Below, in pieces: positions 46,872 to 57,075 of a stretch of 64,000 nt of DNA. A program made the translations under genes and the position numbers. This DNA comes from Blastobasis lacticolella (taxonomy: Eukaryota; Arthropoda; Insecta; Lepidoptera; Blastobasidae). The stretch lies in NCBI GenBank assembly GCA_905147135.1, contig LR990052.1:18662200-18726199 (forward strand), written 5' to 3'. Each line of letters starts with the position of its first letter. The first letter of the stretch is position 1. The notes below the pieces were generated by a model. It saw only the letters and a list, made by a program, of their open reading frames with translations, did not search any database and was not told the origin of the DNA.

Positions 46872-46956
46872 TAGTAAATAATAATATATATATATATATA
46901 TATACTCCCTCTTTTCTATTACTAATAGAAGAGAAAATAAATGGAAATATTTCTTC
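46872..46956. repeat. Direct repeat D, left copy, with (AT)n
   Basis: About 85 bp (TAGTAAATAATAATATATAT ... CTCCCTCTTTTCTATTAC ... AATGGAAATATTTCTTC) repeated with a few differences at 50157-50237. The two copies flank the pair of genes at 47112 and 48416. Confidence 0.75.
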
Positions 46957-47111
46957 GTACAGAAATGTAATTTCGCAGAAACTACTTTATTTGAAATTTA
47001 TTTAGTTCTTAAAGTATGAACAATTGTTATTGAAGTTTGACAAACAATCTGTAACTATTGATCTTAAAAAAAAATATTGAGGATTTAGGAACTTATCGAT
47101 ATGGTCGATAT

Positions 47112-47776
47112 TTAGTAAGCTTCGTAGGTATATCTTTTTCCAGATGTTACTGTGTCAGATCTCGAATATCCGTTGTCAGTCTTTCCTTCAGAGTGTGTCT
47201 TTGTAGGTGGTATATCGCAGACCCAGCCATAATCGTACTGATCCGGAATTTGTTGCCAAAGAAGATATCCTTCAGGACATGTCGGAATTTGAGTGTTTTC
47301 ATAACACCTCCAGCCGTTAAAGTTCAGTTGTGGAACAAATTCCCAGCGAATCCGATCATTGGGGCAAAGTGGAGAGTTAGGATCAATATCAATATTTCTT
47401 GAAGTGTGTGTATCGGCAGGTTTTTGGAAGCACACCCAGTCATAAGAGTTATAGTATTGACCCGGAATTTCTTTCCAAAGAAGATAGCCGTCAGAACATG
47501 TTGGAGATTGAGCGTTTTTATAACACCTCCAGCCCTCAAAGTTCAGATGTGAAACAGATTCCCAGCGAATCCGTCCATCGGGACAGAATGGAGCGCTTTG
47601 ATAAACTTCTCGATTTTGAGCTGATGCTAGACCAGTGCTGCCGGAAAACCCTGAAGAAGAAACAACTGTTCACGGTACTGTTACAATCAAAAAGTATTTC
47701 ATAGCAAAACCAGTAAATACTCACATGAGGTTCCAATGAGCGCTACGAGCGCAACTACGACTATTTTTCCCAACAT
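47112..47776 (-). CDS. Secreted protein with two novel four-cysteine domains (CR2x)
   Basis: Two exons: 47776-47725 (signal peptide MLGKIVVVALVALIGTS) and 47650-47112, phase-1 intron; 196 residues. Two tandem domains: cysteines 40, 60, 69, 91 and 113, 133, 142, 162, with shared RIRWE, LNF-x-GWRCY, GYLLW-x-x-IP and WVC. The spacing is C-x19-C-x8-C, then x21 or x19 to the last Cys. The C-terminal tail is polar. No enzyme motif or known family is recognised. The leader CTCTGGAATCATG is shared with the Ig gene at 48416, with which it is divergent. An AATAAAG-type signal lies near 46990-46998. It looks intact. Confidence 0.75.
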
Positions 47777-47860
47777 GATTCCAGAGATCCAGAATCGTTA
47801 CTGAATAATTCGCTCTTGAAGCGGCTTTTATATCATTTGCGGGGAGCGTAATCTCTTATC
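47777..47860 (-). promoter_or_regulatory. Core promoter of the two-domain cysteine-repeat gene
   Basis: On the minus strand: GATAA at 47860-47856, TATAAAAG at 47832-47825 and a TCAGT initiator with A at 47802, 30 nt from the TATA box. The 5' leader ends CTCTGGAATC before the ATG. Confidence 0.65.
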
Positions 47861-48339
47861 AGCTGGCTGGCCCGAATAACAGCTCTGACGGGCCCTAGAA
47901 TTGAATGATGAGAACCATAAGACGGAAAGTTACTTTTTGAAGAGGTGCCATCTATGGTAGAGTAGATCAACTCTGTCTCAAAATCTGGAGCCTTAGTCCA
48001 GAGCTTCCCTTGGAAGTTTTGTTCAGGATCTCTGACACGTGATCGAGTTCTGGAATGACGACAGTTTTAATCAGTCACGTAGCCGTTTGACGGATGTTCA
48101 GCACAATACCGATAACATTGTAACCTCAATGTTATGACAGTTCAGTGGAAATTCCCCCCAACAATACATTTATTAAAATAAATTAAATGGCTATTATTCT
48201 ACAGCGCTCCACAGATACCTACGGGAATTTACATGTACGATAACAATACCAATGACTAATTATTGTTTCTGTGTATTTACTTATCGACCATACCGCAAGC
48301 GTCATAAGGGAAACCACACGTTTGACCCATCAACTGAAC

Positions 48340-48415
48340 AACATGATAAAAAAATCGTATATAAAGGCTTGCATCGGTAAACACTTCACAGTTGAACTTC
48401 AGGAACTCTGGAATC
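48340..48415 (+). promoter_or_regulatory. Core promoter of the Ig-domain gene
   Basis: A GATA motif (ATGATAAA, 48343-48350), TATATAAAG at 48358-48366 and an ACAGT initiator with A at 48390. The leader ends CTCTGGAATC before the ATG, identical to the divergent neighbour. Confidence 0.65.
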
Positions 48416-49131
48416 ATGGCCGGGAAAAGTCTACTACTGTTCGCTATTGTTGCCGCTACTTTAACTTCATGTGAGTATTGTCTTTTACTGTCTGATTGAA
48501 GAAGTACTCACAGAATTAGTGAAAATTAAAATAGTATGTCTTGTTTTTTTTATAGTCTGCTGTTCATCAAGACAAATCCATACACCAAACGTTGAAGAAC
48601 TTTCTCCAAGCAAGCAAGCAAGTTTTGGGATTACCCAAAGAAACGTGTATGCTACCGTAGGTGATACTGTCGAACTGAATTGCTATGGAGCTAGAGATTT
48701 TATCTACCAGTTACAATGGTTCAAATGGGGCCGCAAGATTGGAAATTACGGTAAGTTTATCAAATTATTTTCCCTTAATAACAAGTTCTTTAAGATAATT
48801 TAATAATTGTTAAATGTTTTCAGGAAAAATATCCTTCCAGAATACATCAACTGATGGCTATCACCAATCGAAAATTACTATAAAAAATATTACCAAAAAG
48901 TGGGCAGGTCAATACGTTTGCAAAGTAACTTCTATTCCTGGAGATATTGCAGAAAATGAAGTTTATCTTCATGTAAAAGGTAAATTGGTTTTTTATTGAT
49001 TCCATTGAAATGAATTCACAAGAGTTCATTCTCAGATGTCTGAAATTATTCAGTAGATTTAATTGCAAGCTCAAAAAATGCCAGGCGACATATAATTTAT
49101 ATTTTATTTTTCAGATAGACCATCTCATTAA
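48416..49131 (+). CDS. Small secreted single-immunoglobulin-domain protein
   Basis: Four exons: 48416-48470, 48556-48750, 48824-48979, 49115-49131, all phase-1 junctions; 140 residues. Residues 1-18 are a signal peptide (MAGKSLLLFAIVAATLTS). Residues about 45-135 form one Ig domain: Cys61 in VELNCYG, Trp73 in LQWFKW and Cys116 in WAGQYVCKV, with the usual Asp of the DxGxYxC motif replaced by Trp110. The protein ends shortly after the domain (RPSH), with no membrane anchor. A single secreted Ig domain could act as a decoy or recognition protein; that is inference. It shares its exon-1 and promoter layout with the unrelated genes at 43708 and 47112. Confidence 0.75.
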
Positions 49132-50156
49132 GTGACGCTGGTATTGAGGACAAATTTACAAAATCTTTAAACTTTTATTGCCATCCGAAAAATGCAATCA
49201 GAAATAACATAGCAGATAAGATTTTAAATTTTACAATGGCCCGGAGAATTTGTTGTCATAACAGATGACGGAATAATTACTAGAAATAATTAAGATTAGA
49301 ATAGTTCAATCCACCCTCTGGCATTCTTGTCACCATTAGATTGTTAACTTCCATAGGTTCTAATTAACATACCAACTAGAAACTAACAGTGTATCATGAT
49401 AACCAAAATAAAAAACTATAGACAATAAATTGTTTCAATCCTGCAATCCTGAATCCAACTGATCACAGAAAATGAATCAATGCGATATAAGTATTTAAAT
49501 ATGAAATCAGTTTGCATATGACACTACACTGAGGGAAATAAGTTACGTGTGTTCTAGTGTACACATGTAAGAAGTAAAACTTGTTTATGATAAATCAAAG
49601 TAAATTCCAATACTTTTTAAACTAGTTTAGTCTTAAACAGAATGAAGAAATGAAATTACAAAGAATTTTACTGTCTTTCGTGACTATACACACCTAGGAC
49701 TAATAGAAGACTATCTGTATTACCAACAAAGAGTCAGCTGTTGAAGAAGTCATGCGCAGTAAAGTTCATGGCGTAAATCTGGCATCTAGATCAAATTGAG
49801 TGTAACATTTTAAGGTTAAGTTTTCGATTGTTTGATCAGGAGTCCAATTTTTGTGCAGGCGCACCAATTTATTTAGATAAATATTGCTGTAAATTCAGTG
49901 ATGTTGAATGCAATCAAACAATATAATTATACTGAAAGTACTTTATTTAATTAAGATAGGCATGGAAATTCTACATCTGATGGATAAGTCAAAGGAAAAA
50001 AAAGTCATATGGTTCATAAGAAACCTTAAAATTAATTAATATTAATTTTGGATTGCATGAGTGTTACAAATTTATTAAAATTAGGCTTTTTTATATTTTT
50101 CTCTGCTCTAATTTCAAATAAATTGATTTTCAATTATTCAATATTGAGTTTTTTCA
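49132..50156. other. AT-rich downstream region of the Ig gene
   Basis: No gene. Near 49930 an ACTGAAAGTACTTTATT segment matches the one near 46205, which on the minus strand is a polyadenylation-type signal. This suggests the 3' end of another, lost minus-strand gene. Confidence 0.35.
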
Positions 50157-50237
50157 TAGTAAATAATAATATATATATATATATACTCCCTCTTTTCTAT
50201 TACTAATAGAAGACAAAATAAATGGAAATGTTTCTTC
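50157..50237. repeat. Direct repeat D, right copy
   Basis: Matches 46872-46956, including the (AT)n run and the CTCCCTCTTTTCTATTAC block. It may mark a duplication or the right limit of the secreted-gene cluster. Confidence 0.7.
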
Positions 50238-50625
50238 ACACAAATTTACAAACATTTCTTATCACTATAAACTTCTGCGCCAAGATAGCGAATGGCGGAT
50301 TTGTGTTTGCCAACCTTTAACCTTTGGGCGGAGTTTGTTCCAACGAATTTACATTGGATTGGCTTGTTTTTGACACTATCACAGTAACTTCTGATTGGTA
50401 GTGAATATTAAAGGAAACAAAAATGAATTTATTATCGTTTCTGTTCCCGAATTTCTACAACGAATACTTTCCTAGTCTTACATAACATACCTACTACAAA
50501 ATCCTTGGCTTTAACGCGATACAATACAACTTTAGCAGATACAAAGGTACACGTAGAGTACCGTGTGTTGTGTCAAACTTCTAAATGGGGACAATGTGCT
50601 GGTAGATACGGTAGAGGAGCATGAC

Positions 50626-51781
50626 CATGGACTTACTACCCAAAGGGACTGCGCACTGCTTTGAATAAAACCGGGCAGAGCGAGAGTCACCATCGATAGT
50701 CCTTTGTCCCTTTCTAACAGTGTAAACACAATGTTATTGGCATAATCACCGTCATTCTAAATTGACAAGTGTCATGTTTGGTGTTGCCGTTATTGGAGAA
50801 ATATATTTACCGCCAATTTGGTATTATTATGGGGTAATCCGTACAATCCGAAAAGTAGTTGTCAAAATACCTTTTGATCTACTGAACGTTTCTCCGACAA
50901 ACGTCGAGTCAACATAATTATCAACCTACGACTTTTTGTTCCACAAAAGAGATAAAAGAGTTCGGTAACGATTTATCCTACAACACTAGTTCCTAAAGAG
51001 AAGTGATAGTACTCGTCGATATCTACATTTCGGGTGACAGCTGTCAAACTTAAATGTGTTATAATTCGGAACCCATTGGTTCTAGAACACTAGTTTCAAA
51101 AGAGAAATTATAGTACTTGTTGAGATCTACATTTCGTATGACAGCTGTCAAACTTAAAACTGCCATCCGAAATGTAGATCTCGACGAGCACTATCATTTC
51201 TCTTTAGGAACTAGTGTTCTAGGACCAATTGTTTACGAGTTATTATAGTTTTAAGTTATACAGCTGTCATCCGAAATGTAGATCTCGATGAGCACTATCA
51301 TTTTTCTTTAGGAACTAGTGTTCTAGCACCAATAGTTTAGGAGTTATTGTAGTTTTAAGTTTGACAGCTGTCATTCGAAATGTAGATCAACAAGTACTAT
51401 AATTTCTCTCTAGAAACTAGTGTTTTAGGACCAATGGGTTCCGAGTTATAAAATCTTGAACTTTGACAGCTGTCATAGTAAATGTCGAGGAGTGCTATCA
51501 ATTCACTCTAGGAACTAGTGTTCTAGGACCAATATTTTCCGAGTAGCAGGGAAACCTTGGGCTGGACCCTGGTGAAGATATGACCTTCGATTGCACCCGG
51601 TCCGACTCTGCCTGGCCCTGATCGGTAGGTCGGTGTCCGCGCTAAGTAATAAAAGGAATTCGGAATTTGCATCAACAATGGTGGCAACACTAGAAAGGGA
51701 CACAGGACTATCAATGGTGACTCTCGCTCTGCCCGGTTTTAGTCAAAGCAGTGCGCAGTCCCTTTGGGTAGTAAGTCCATG
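50626..51781. mobile_element. TIR transposon with 8-bp duplication (TIR-8), copy 2
   Basis: Same long termini as 12020-12610 (CATGGACTTACTACCC), flanked by the direct repeat AGCATGAC (50618-50625 and 51782-51789). Its 1156 bp include a left half homologous to copy 1. The added array (about 51020-51540) has five or six diverged units of about 90 bp, each with GACAGCTGTC and CTAGTGTTCTAGGAC, at least one of them inverted. No transposase. Confidence 0.85.
51020..51540. repeat. Internal repeat array of TIR-8 copy 2
   Basis: Five to six units of about 90 bp with GACAGCTGTC, ATGTAGATCTCGACGAGC-like and AACTAGTGTTCTAGGACC-like blocks. The unit around 51060-51165 is inverted relative to the others. 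Copy 1 of the element has only one such unit. Confidence 0.7.
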
Positions 51782-51953
51782 AGCATGACACTAGACAAGT
51801 GCTATAATGCCTCTGTGGTAGGTATAATGCTAGCAGAATAGAGAGGTACCCTCAAAAGAGAAGAAGAGTTCCTACCTATATTAGCTGAGGTTCTATAGAG
51901 AAAAGTGCTACTATTTTGCTTGATACACAGCGATTTACTGACAACCTGGTAAT

Positions 51954-52026
51954 AATGAGCAGTTTTCCAATAGGTGTCTAAAGCATTCCTAACCACTCAC
52001 TAGATGGCGCCCCGACAATTTTGGTC
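51954..52026 (+). mobile_element. MITE-1 terminal fragment
   Basis: 73 bp matching the left end of MITE-1 (AATGAGCAGTTTTCCAATAG to CCCCGACAATTTTGGT), close to the 72-bp unit that is doubled at 7053-7196. Confidence 0.75.
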
Positions 52027-52137
52027 AATATGATTTCGATTTCACTCTATTTATGTTTACGACTATAAATTAATAGCCAAAAAGATATTTGATATTGATG
52101 TTTTTATAATGTACATAACATTATTTTCTTGATCTTG

Positions 52138-52392
52138 TGGTATCCGACAGAGTAGAATAGCACCAACCCCTTAGACTCATGGGTGTCGTACAAGGCGACT
52201 AATGTTTTCGAGGCAAAAGATCAAGAGTCTCCGTAGTCTGGAAAATGTGCAGCAGCATTTTCCATTGTTATATTTAAACACTGCGATCTTCAACCCGCCT
52301 GCCAAGCGTGGAGATTATGGCAATAACCTCCCATTTCGTGGGGGAGGCCCTAAGTTCTGCAGTGGACTGTTACGGGCTGTGATGATGATGAC
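52138..52392 (+). mobile_element. SINE-B copy 3
   Basis: Full-length-looking copy, about 255 bp, ending GTGATGATGATGAC. Similar to 26640-26910. Confidence 0.7.
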
Positions 52393-52449
52393 ATTATTTT
52401 CTACATGCCAGGGAAATGATCCATACCAATAAATTTAAACCTAACCATG

Positions 52450-52765
52450 TGTACCGTTGCGCGAGAGAATCAGAAATGAGGAGATCCGCGAGTCGAGAAC
52501 CGAGAGTCCGCAAGCGAACTAAGGTCACCGACATAGCCCTAAGGATTTCCAGGCTAAAGTGGCAGTGGGCAGGGCACAAGGCTCGAAAGTAAAGTTCTCG
52601 AGTGGCAACCACGTACCGGAAGACGCAGCGTGGGTAGGCCTCTCACAAGGTGGACCGACGACCTGGTAAAAATACTGGATGCAAAGCACAGGACCGACCT
52701 TTGTGGAGATCTCTGGGGGAGGCCTTTGCCCAGCAGTGGGTGTCTTTCGGCTGATATTTTGATAT
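52450..52765 (+). mobile_element. RTE-clade C-terminus fragment
   Basis: Decayed copy of the 29500-29862 coding tail (GAGGAGATCCGC, AAGGTCACCGACATAGC, GTGGCAGTGGGCAGGGC) with an indel in the middle and a TGATGATG tail. Confidence 0.7.
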
Positions 52766-52901
52766 GATGATGCGTACCATTGACGGAAGTTGATCGAATG
52801 ATGTCTTGCGTCTTCATCTTGAGGACTTCATCTCACGACCCCGCGCGCCTCTTGCCTACTCGCAGCCGCCCGCGCTTGAATCTGGTTCGCCACACAGCTT
52901 A

Positions 52902-54102
52902 TGCGCTTATTACACATGCCTAAATTCAGTGGACTAAATGATTCAGTTACTGAATTCTGTCAAATGTAAACGCATTTAGCAAGTTAGGATGCTTTTAGGA
53001 GAACGTATGGTATCTGAATTCAGAAGCCTAATTAGAAATGCATTAAGGAAGGTTTACCTAATAGCGTTTAGTAACTTACTTATAGTTCAGATGGACGTTC
53101 AGAAATACATTTTTACCCAGTAATTTAACTGTGTGAATTTAATCTTGTAATATTAGGCACACAATTTTGTATGTTTATTAATGAAATTAAGTACAAAAAC
53201 CATACTATTGCGTATTTAGAGATGTCATTATAAAATAAAAATTTGTAAACATTAATCTGGAGCGTCGGTGCCCTAGGGGTCCGACTAATAAGCGAGAGGT
53301 CCCGGATTCGAATCACAGTGCATCTATGTGCTTTTACGGTCTGTAAAATCATTGTGATGAAACCAGCACATTCAGGCGAATATATAACCATGATCCAATC
53401 TGGTCAGGCTTCCATGTTAACAAGGTCTCGGAAGTCAGATTGCAGCAGCACAACTGTTATTACCCTGATGTGCCAAATCCTGAATCATGATCAAGGCAGA
53501 TTAAGGGCACTCGCGTACGAGAGCACAACCGGATCATTTACGCCAAAATGATCGCTTACTTAATAAGAATAATGTTTGGTTTTCATATAAATGTTAAGCA
53601 GTGCAGTTTCCGAACTCAACATCTAAATCAAAAGTAAAACAGATTGGCGGGAATTCAAAAGTACTGGGGGCTTACCATGAGCACTTGTCCAAAGAGAACT
53701 GCCCTGCTTAGAACGAGACAAGCTTATGCGACATGTAAGCTTGTCTCGTTCTTATATTATGTTACGTGTGGCTCCGCTTTATAAAAGCCGTAATACAAAA
53801 ATGGACCTTATTTAATGTGCAATATATTCTAAATCAAAATTTGGTCTCACGCTTTTTGCTTCTGAATTTAGGCATGTGTATTAAGCGCATAAGCAATGCA
53901 GTTCTGTTTAGGTCCAGCTATAAGAGTTCATGGTAAGCCCTCTGGAGCCATTCTCGTACACAACACGTCCGACTTCGTAACGTTCAACCAGTAAATGGAT
54001 TCAGTAACTGAATTTAGAACAGTGTAATCAGAATCTTCTAAATTTAGAAACTAGTTGCTTCTTAATTTGGTCTACTGAATTTTAACATGTGTAATAAGCG
54101 CA
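52902..54102. mobile_element. TIR element with TTA target duplication (TIR-3)
   Basis: Inverted termini TGCGCTTATTACACATG, flanked on both sides by TTA (52899-52901 and 54103-54105). Its sub-terminal AATTCAG blocks are also inverted. It contains SINE-A at 53265-53575 and a further internal inverted repeat (53669-53942). The TTA duplication is compatible with PIF/Harbinger. No transposase remains. Confidence 0.65.
53265..53575 (+). mobile_element. SINE-A copy, moderately diverged
   Basis: tRNA-like head with GGATTCGAATC in the B-box position, then the body blocks of 30636-30990. It is inserted inside the TIR-3 element. Confidence 0.7.
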
Positions 54103-54105
54103 TTA

Positions 54106-56680
54106 GGCGGCGCGTATGTTCAATATTTTTTTACATTAATATTTGTTAATAAGTTAGGTATATAATATTTATTATTTTAAAATCTACATTAAATGGGCTT
54201 TTAGTATTTTTTATAGTCTTCCAAACAAAAATTTGTAAATACCTACAAAATTGTTATGCCCAATAAATCGGCCGTCATCAATTGTCTCCCCACGTTTATT
54301 TTAAAAATAGGTACCTACTGAAAATACAAATATAACTTACCAAAACAAAGTACCTGCTTGCTTAGTTAAAAAAATGTAAGTAGTTCAACTATTATCGGCT
54401 CTTTCGTTTTTCTCTTCAAACAGAATCCTTTAAAACTTACGAAAATCACAGAGTAGGTCTCCTCACTATCACTTGCGTGATTTCATAATTAGTAAATTTA
54501 AAATTAATTTAGTCACTCACCAGTTCACCACGAAAAACAATAACGTGTTTTTTGTTATTGATGTTCCTTATGGGAAAGGCAAAATAATCTAACCCATACA
54601 GCCAAGTCTTCCGTTATGAACACAATAACGAAATCTCTTGAAAAATGTAACGTTCACATCAAGGCCGCAGCCACGTCTTCTGTAATCCTCGCTCTACTCC
54701 CTTACAATATTATGATAGTAACGGTATTCCAGGTTCTAATTTTATCCGACTTCTTGGAGCAACCCAAGAGCTCAGTTCCGTGCCTTTTATGGGATTTCTC
54801 CATCACTATACACTTTCACAGGCATTTGCCACACATTGCACTTAGACTGAGCAGACGCAACAGTTGGAGGTGTCCGACAGGTGGAGATTGGTAAGCTAGG
54901 TATATCAAAATTAAGAATTTTGTACTTCCCTGTGCAACATACTTGAAAACAAGTGGTGTACAGATGTGATTTTTTAATAGTTTGCGAATTCTAGTATTGA
55001 TTACATACTTGCATACTTTTCGCACGCGTAGGTACTTTTACGCATATTTTCAAAGTTCGTAATTTTAACAAATATAGCTGTTTTCATATAGGTCATATAC
55101 CAATAACCGTAACCGGCTAAGATGGAGGAGGATACCTAATGACAAAAGATGCCCACTGCTGGACATATACCTCCCAAGAGATCTCCACAAAGTCCCCAAT
55201 ATCCAACTGGTACCCCTTTACCAGCTCATCGATCCTCCTTGCGAGGCCTGGGCCCTGGTCTACCCACGCTACGTTATCGCCACTCGAAAACTACTGAATG
55301 GGTAAGTCTTATTTACATTGATCAAGTGTTTAGCAAAAGTTGGCAAGTACAGTGCTGTAAAACTTGAAAACCCAAGGAAGTTGTAAAAGAAAGATAAAGC
55401 TTTACCAACAACCTTCTTGTGTAAACCGATCGGACACTAGCGAGTCAACTTGGCTTGCAATCTGCGTTGCAAGTGGAAAGTGCACCACTCGCGCGCCCGC
55501 TCAAATTTAGTTCCTACAGTTGCACAAATTACACGTATTTGTTGGGATTACTCGTCTATATTGACAGAAAAATGGCACTGGCCACTCGCAACTGTCCTTG
55601 GCCAATGTAAATCGGGCATAATGGAAAGTAAAACACGAGATTAAATTCACCAATACGATAAAGCTTTTTAATTCTCCGAAATAACAATTACCTACGAAGC
55701 ATGTAGGTATAGGTAAATCTCAGAGTTAGAAAAACTATCATTGGTACTTATGTGTATTATCTATTTTTACCTCCACACTAAAGATTGGGAAGATGATTTT
55801 AATTCATTCACAATATTGCAACTTAGAGTCACGACTCGTTCCGTCCGACTCACGTCAACGAAGACGACTCTTTCCCCAAACTATTGCTTATTAAATTATT
55901 TTGTTACGTTTGATGATGTTGCTATGACACAATAACTTTGATATTAAAAAATTACTATCAAAATAGTACACATAGCTGTCACAATTACAATTTTCTATTT
56001 CTGAATGGCAGATTTACCTTTTTTACATACAATTATAACGCGCTTTATTGGACACGTTTCAGCTTAGACAGTTATCGTACAATAACGTCAACTGACAATT
56101 TTAGTAATATGCACAGCGAAAGCATCATATTGTATGTACATAGTTTAGGGTCATTTTAATACCATGTAACTACATTGACCATCGGTGTACACAGCTCTCC
56201 TGCATCGCGATTCTTTGCCTTACTAAAACCGCAAAGAACATCATTCGCACAAGGACAAGGACGTACGTAACGGTACTGTCTTCTCTTGGTTTTGGCTACT
56301 TTTCATAAAAGACTGGAAGGCTTCAGACTCCGTTAGAAATCTGGGCCCCTTCGGGAATACTGTTACGGCTCCCAGGCATTGGCGCGTCGAGTCATCTGTC
56401 AGCGGCCAGTGCAAATCATTACTGAAAAAAAAATTGTTGAAGCTTCTTAGTTATATGTCGTTTTTAGGTACGGTGTAGCTACGGAAGCGGTACGGTAACG
56501 TACCGTAAGAGGGGGTTGCCACTCGCGAACAACCGGTGTAAACAATGAACCAAATCTCACTTTTTAAAAGAAGCCTTATTGTCGAGAATCTCAAATTACA
56601 ACCGAAATTTGAAATTATAGGACATTAAATAATCTGTATACAGACCTAACAAGCTATTTCTAAACCTATTTATAACCAAC
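54106..56680. other. Mostly unclassified intergenic DNA
   Basis: 55140-55290 resembles an RTE 3' tail on the minus strand (CCCACTGCTGGACATATACC, GATCTCCACAAAG). The remaining short ORFs have no family signature. No gene is supported. Confidence 0.35.
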
Positions 56681-56790
56681 GCTACAGTCATTTAAACTTT
56701 TCGTGGTTCATTGACTACCACGCCACCCTAATAACGCTAAAGTCATTTAAACTTTTCGTGGTTCATTGACTACCACGCCCCCTAATAACG
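56681..56790 (+). repeat. Two-unit tandem repeat, 55 bp
   Basis: Units 56681-56735 and 56736-56790 are almost identical (TCATTTAAACTTTTCGTGG, TCATTGACTACCACGCC). A short (TCTTA)n run follows at about 56832-56851. Confidence 0.75.
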
Positions 56791-57075
56791 ACAGGGTATG
56801 AAAATGTCAATATTTATCATAGGGCCATTAGTCTTATCTTATCTTATCTTATCCATAGCAGGAATTTCTAGCCTAAGTTAAGCGCTAGACCGGTAGGTGA
56901 AGATATAAAAATATGTAAGTAATTACCTGTTAGAATTTTTCGAGCGTAACTTATCTGATTCTATAATTGTATTTAAGCTGAAAACAAAAAATATTAATTA
57001 GGTGGGAAGATATAATTAATTGTCCAAGAATTAAATGATAAAATGCAAGGCATGTTTCATAAACTAGGTAAGCAC

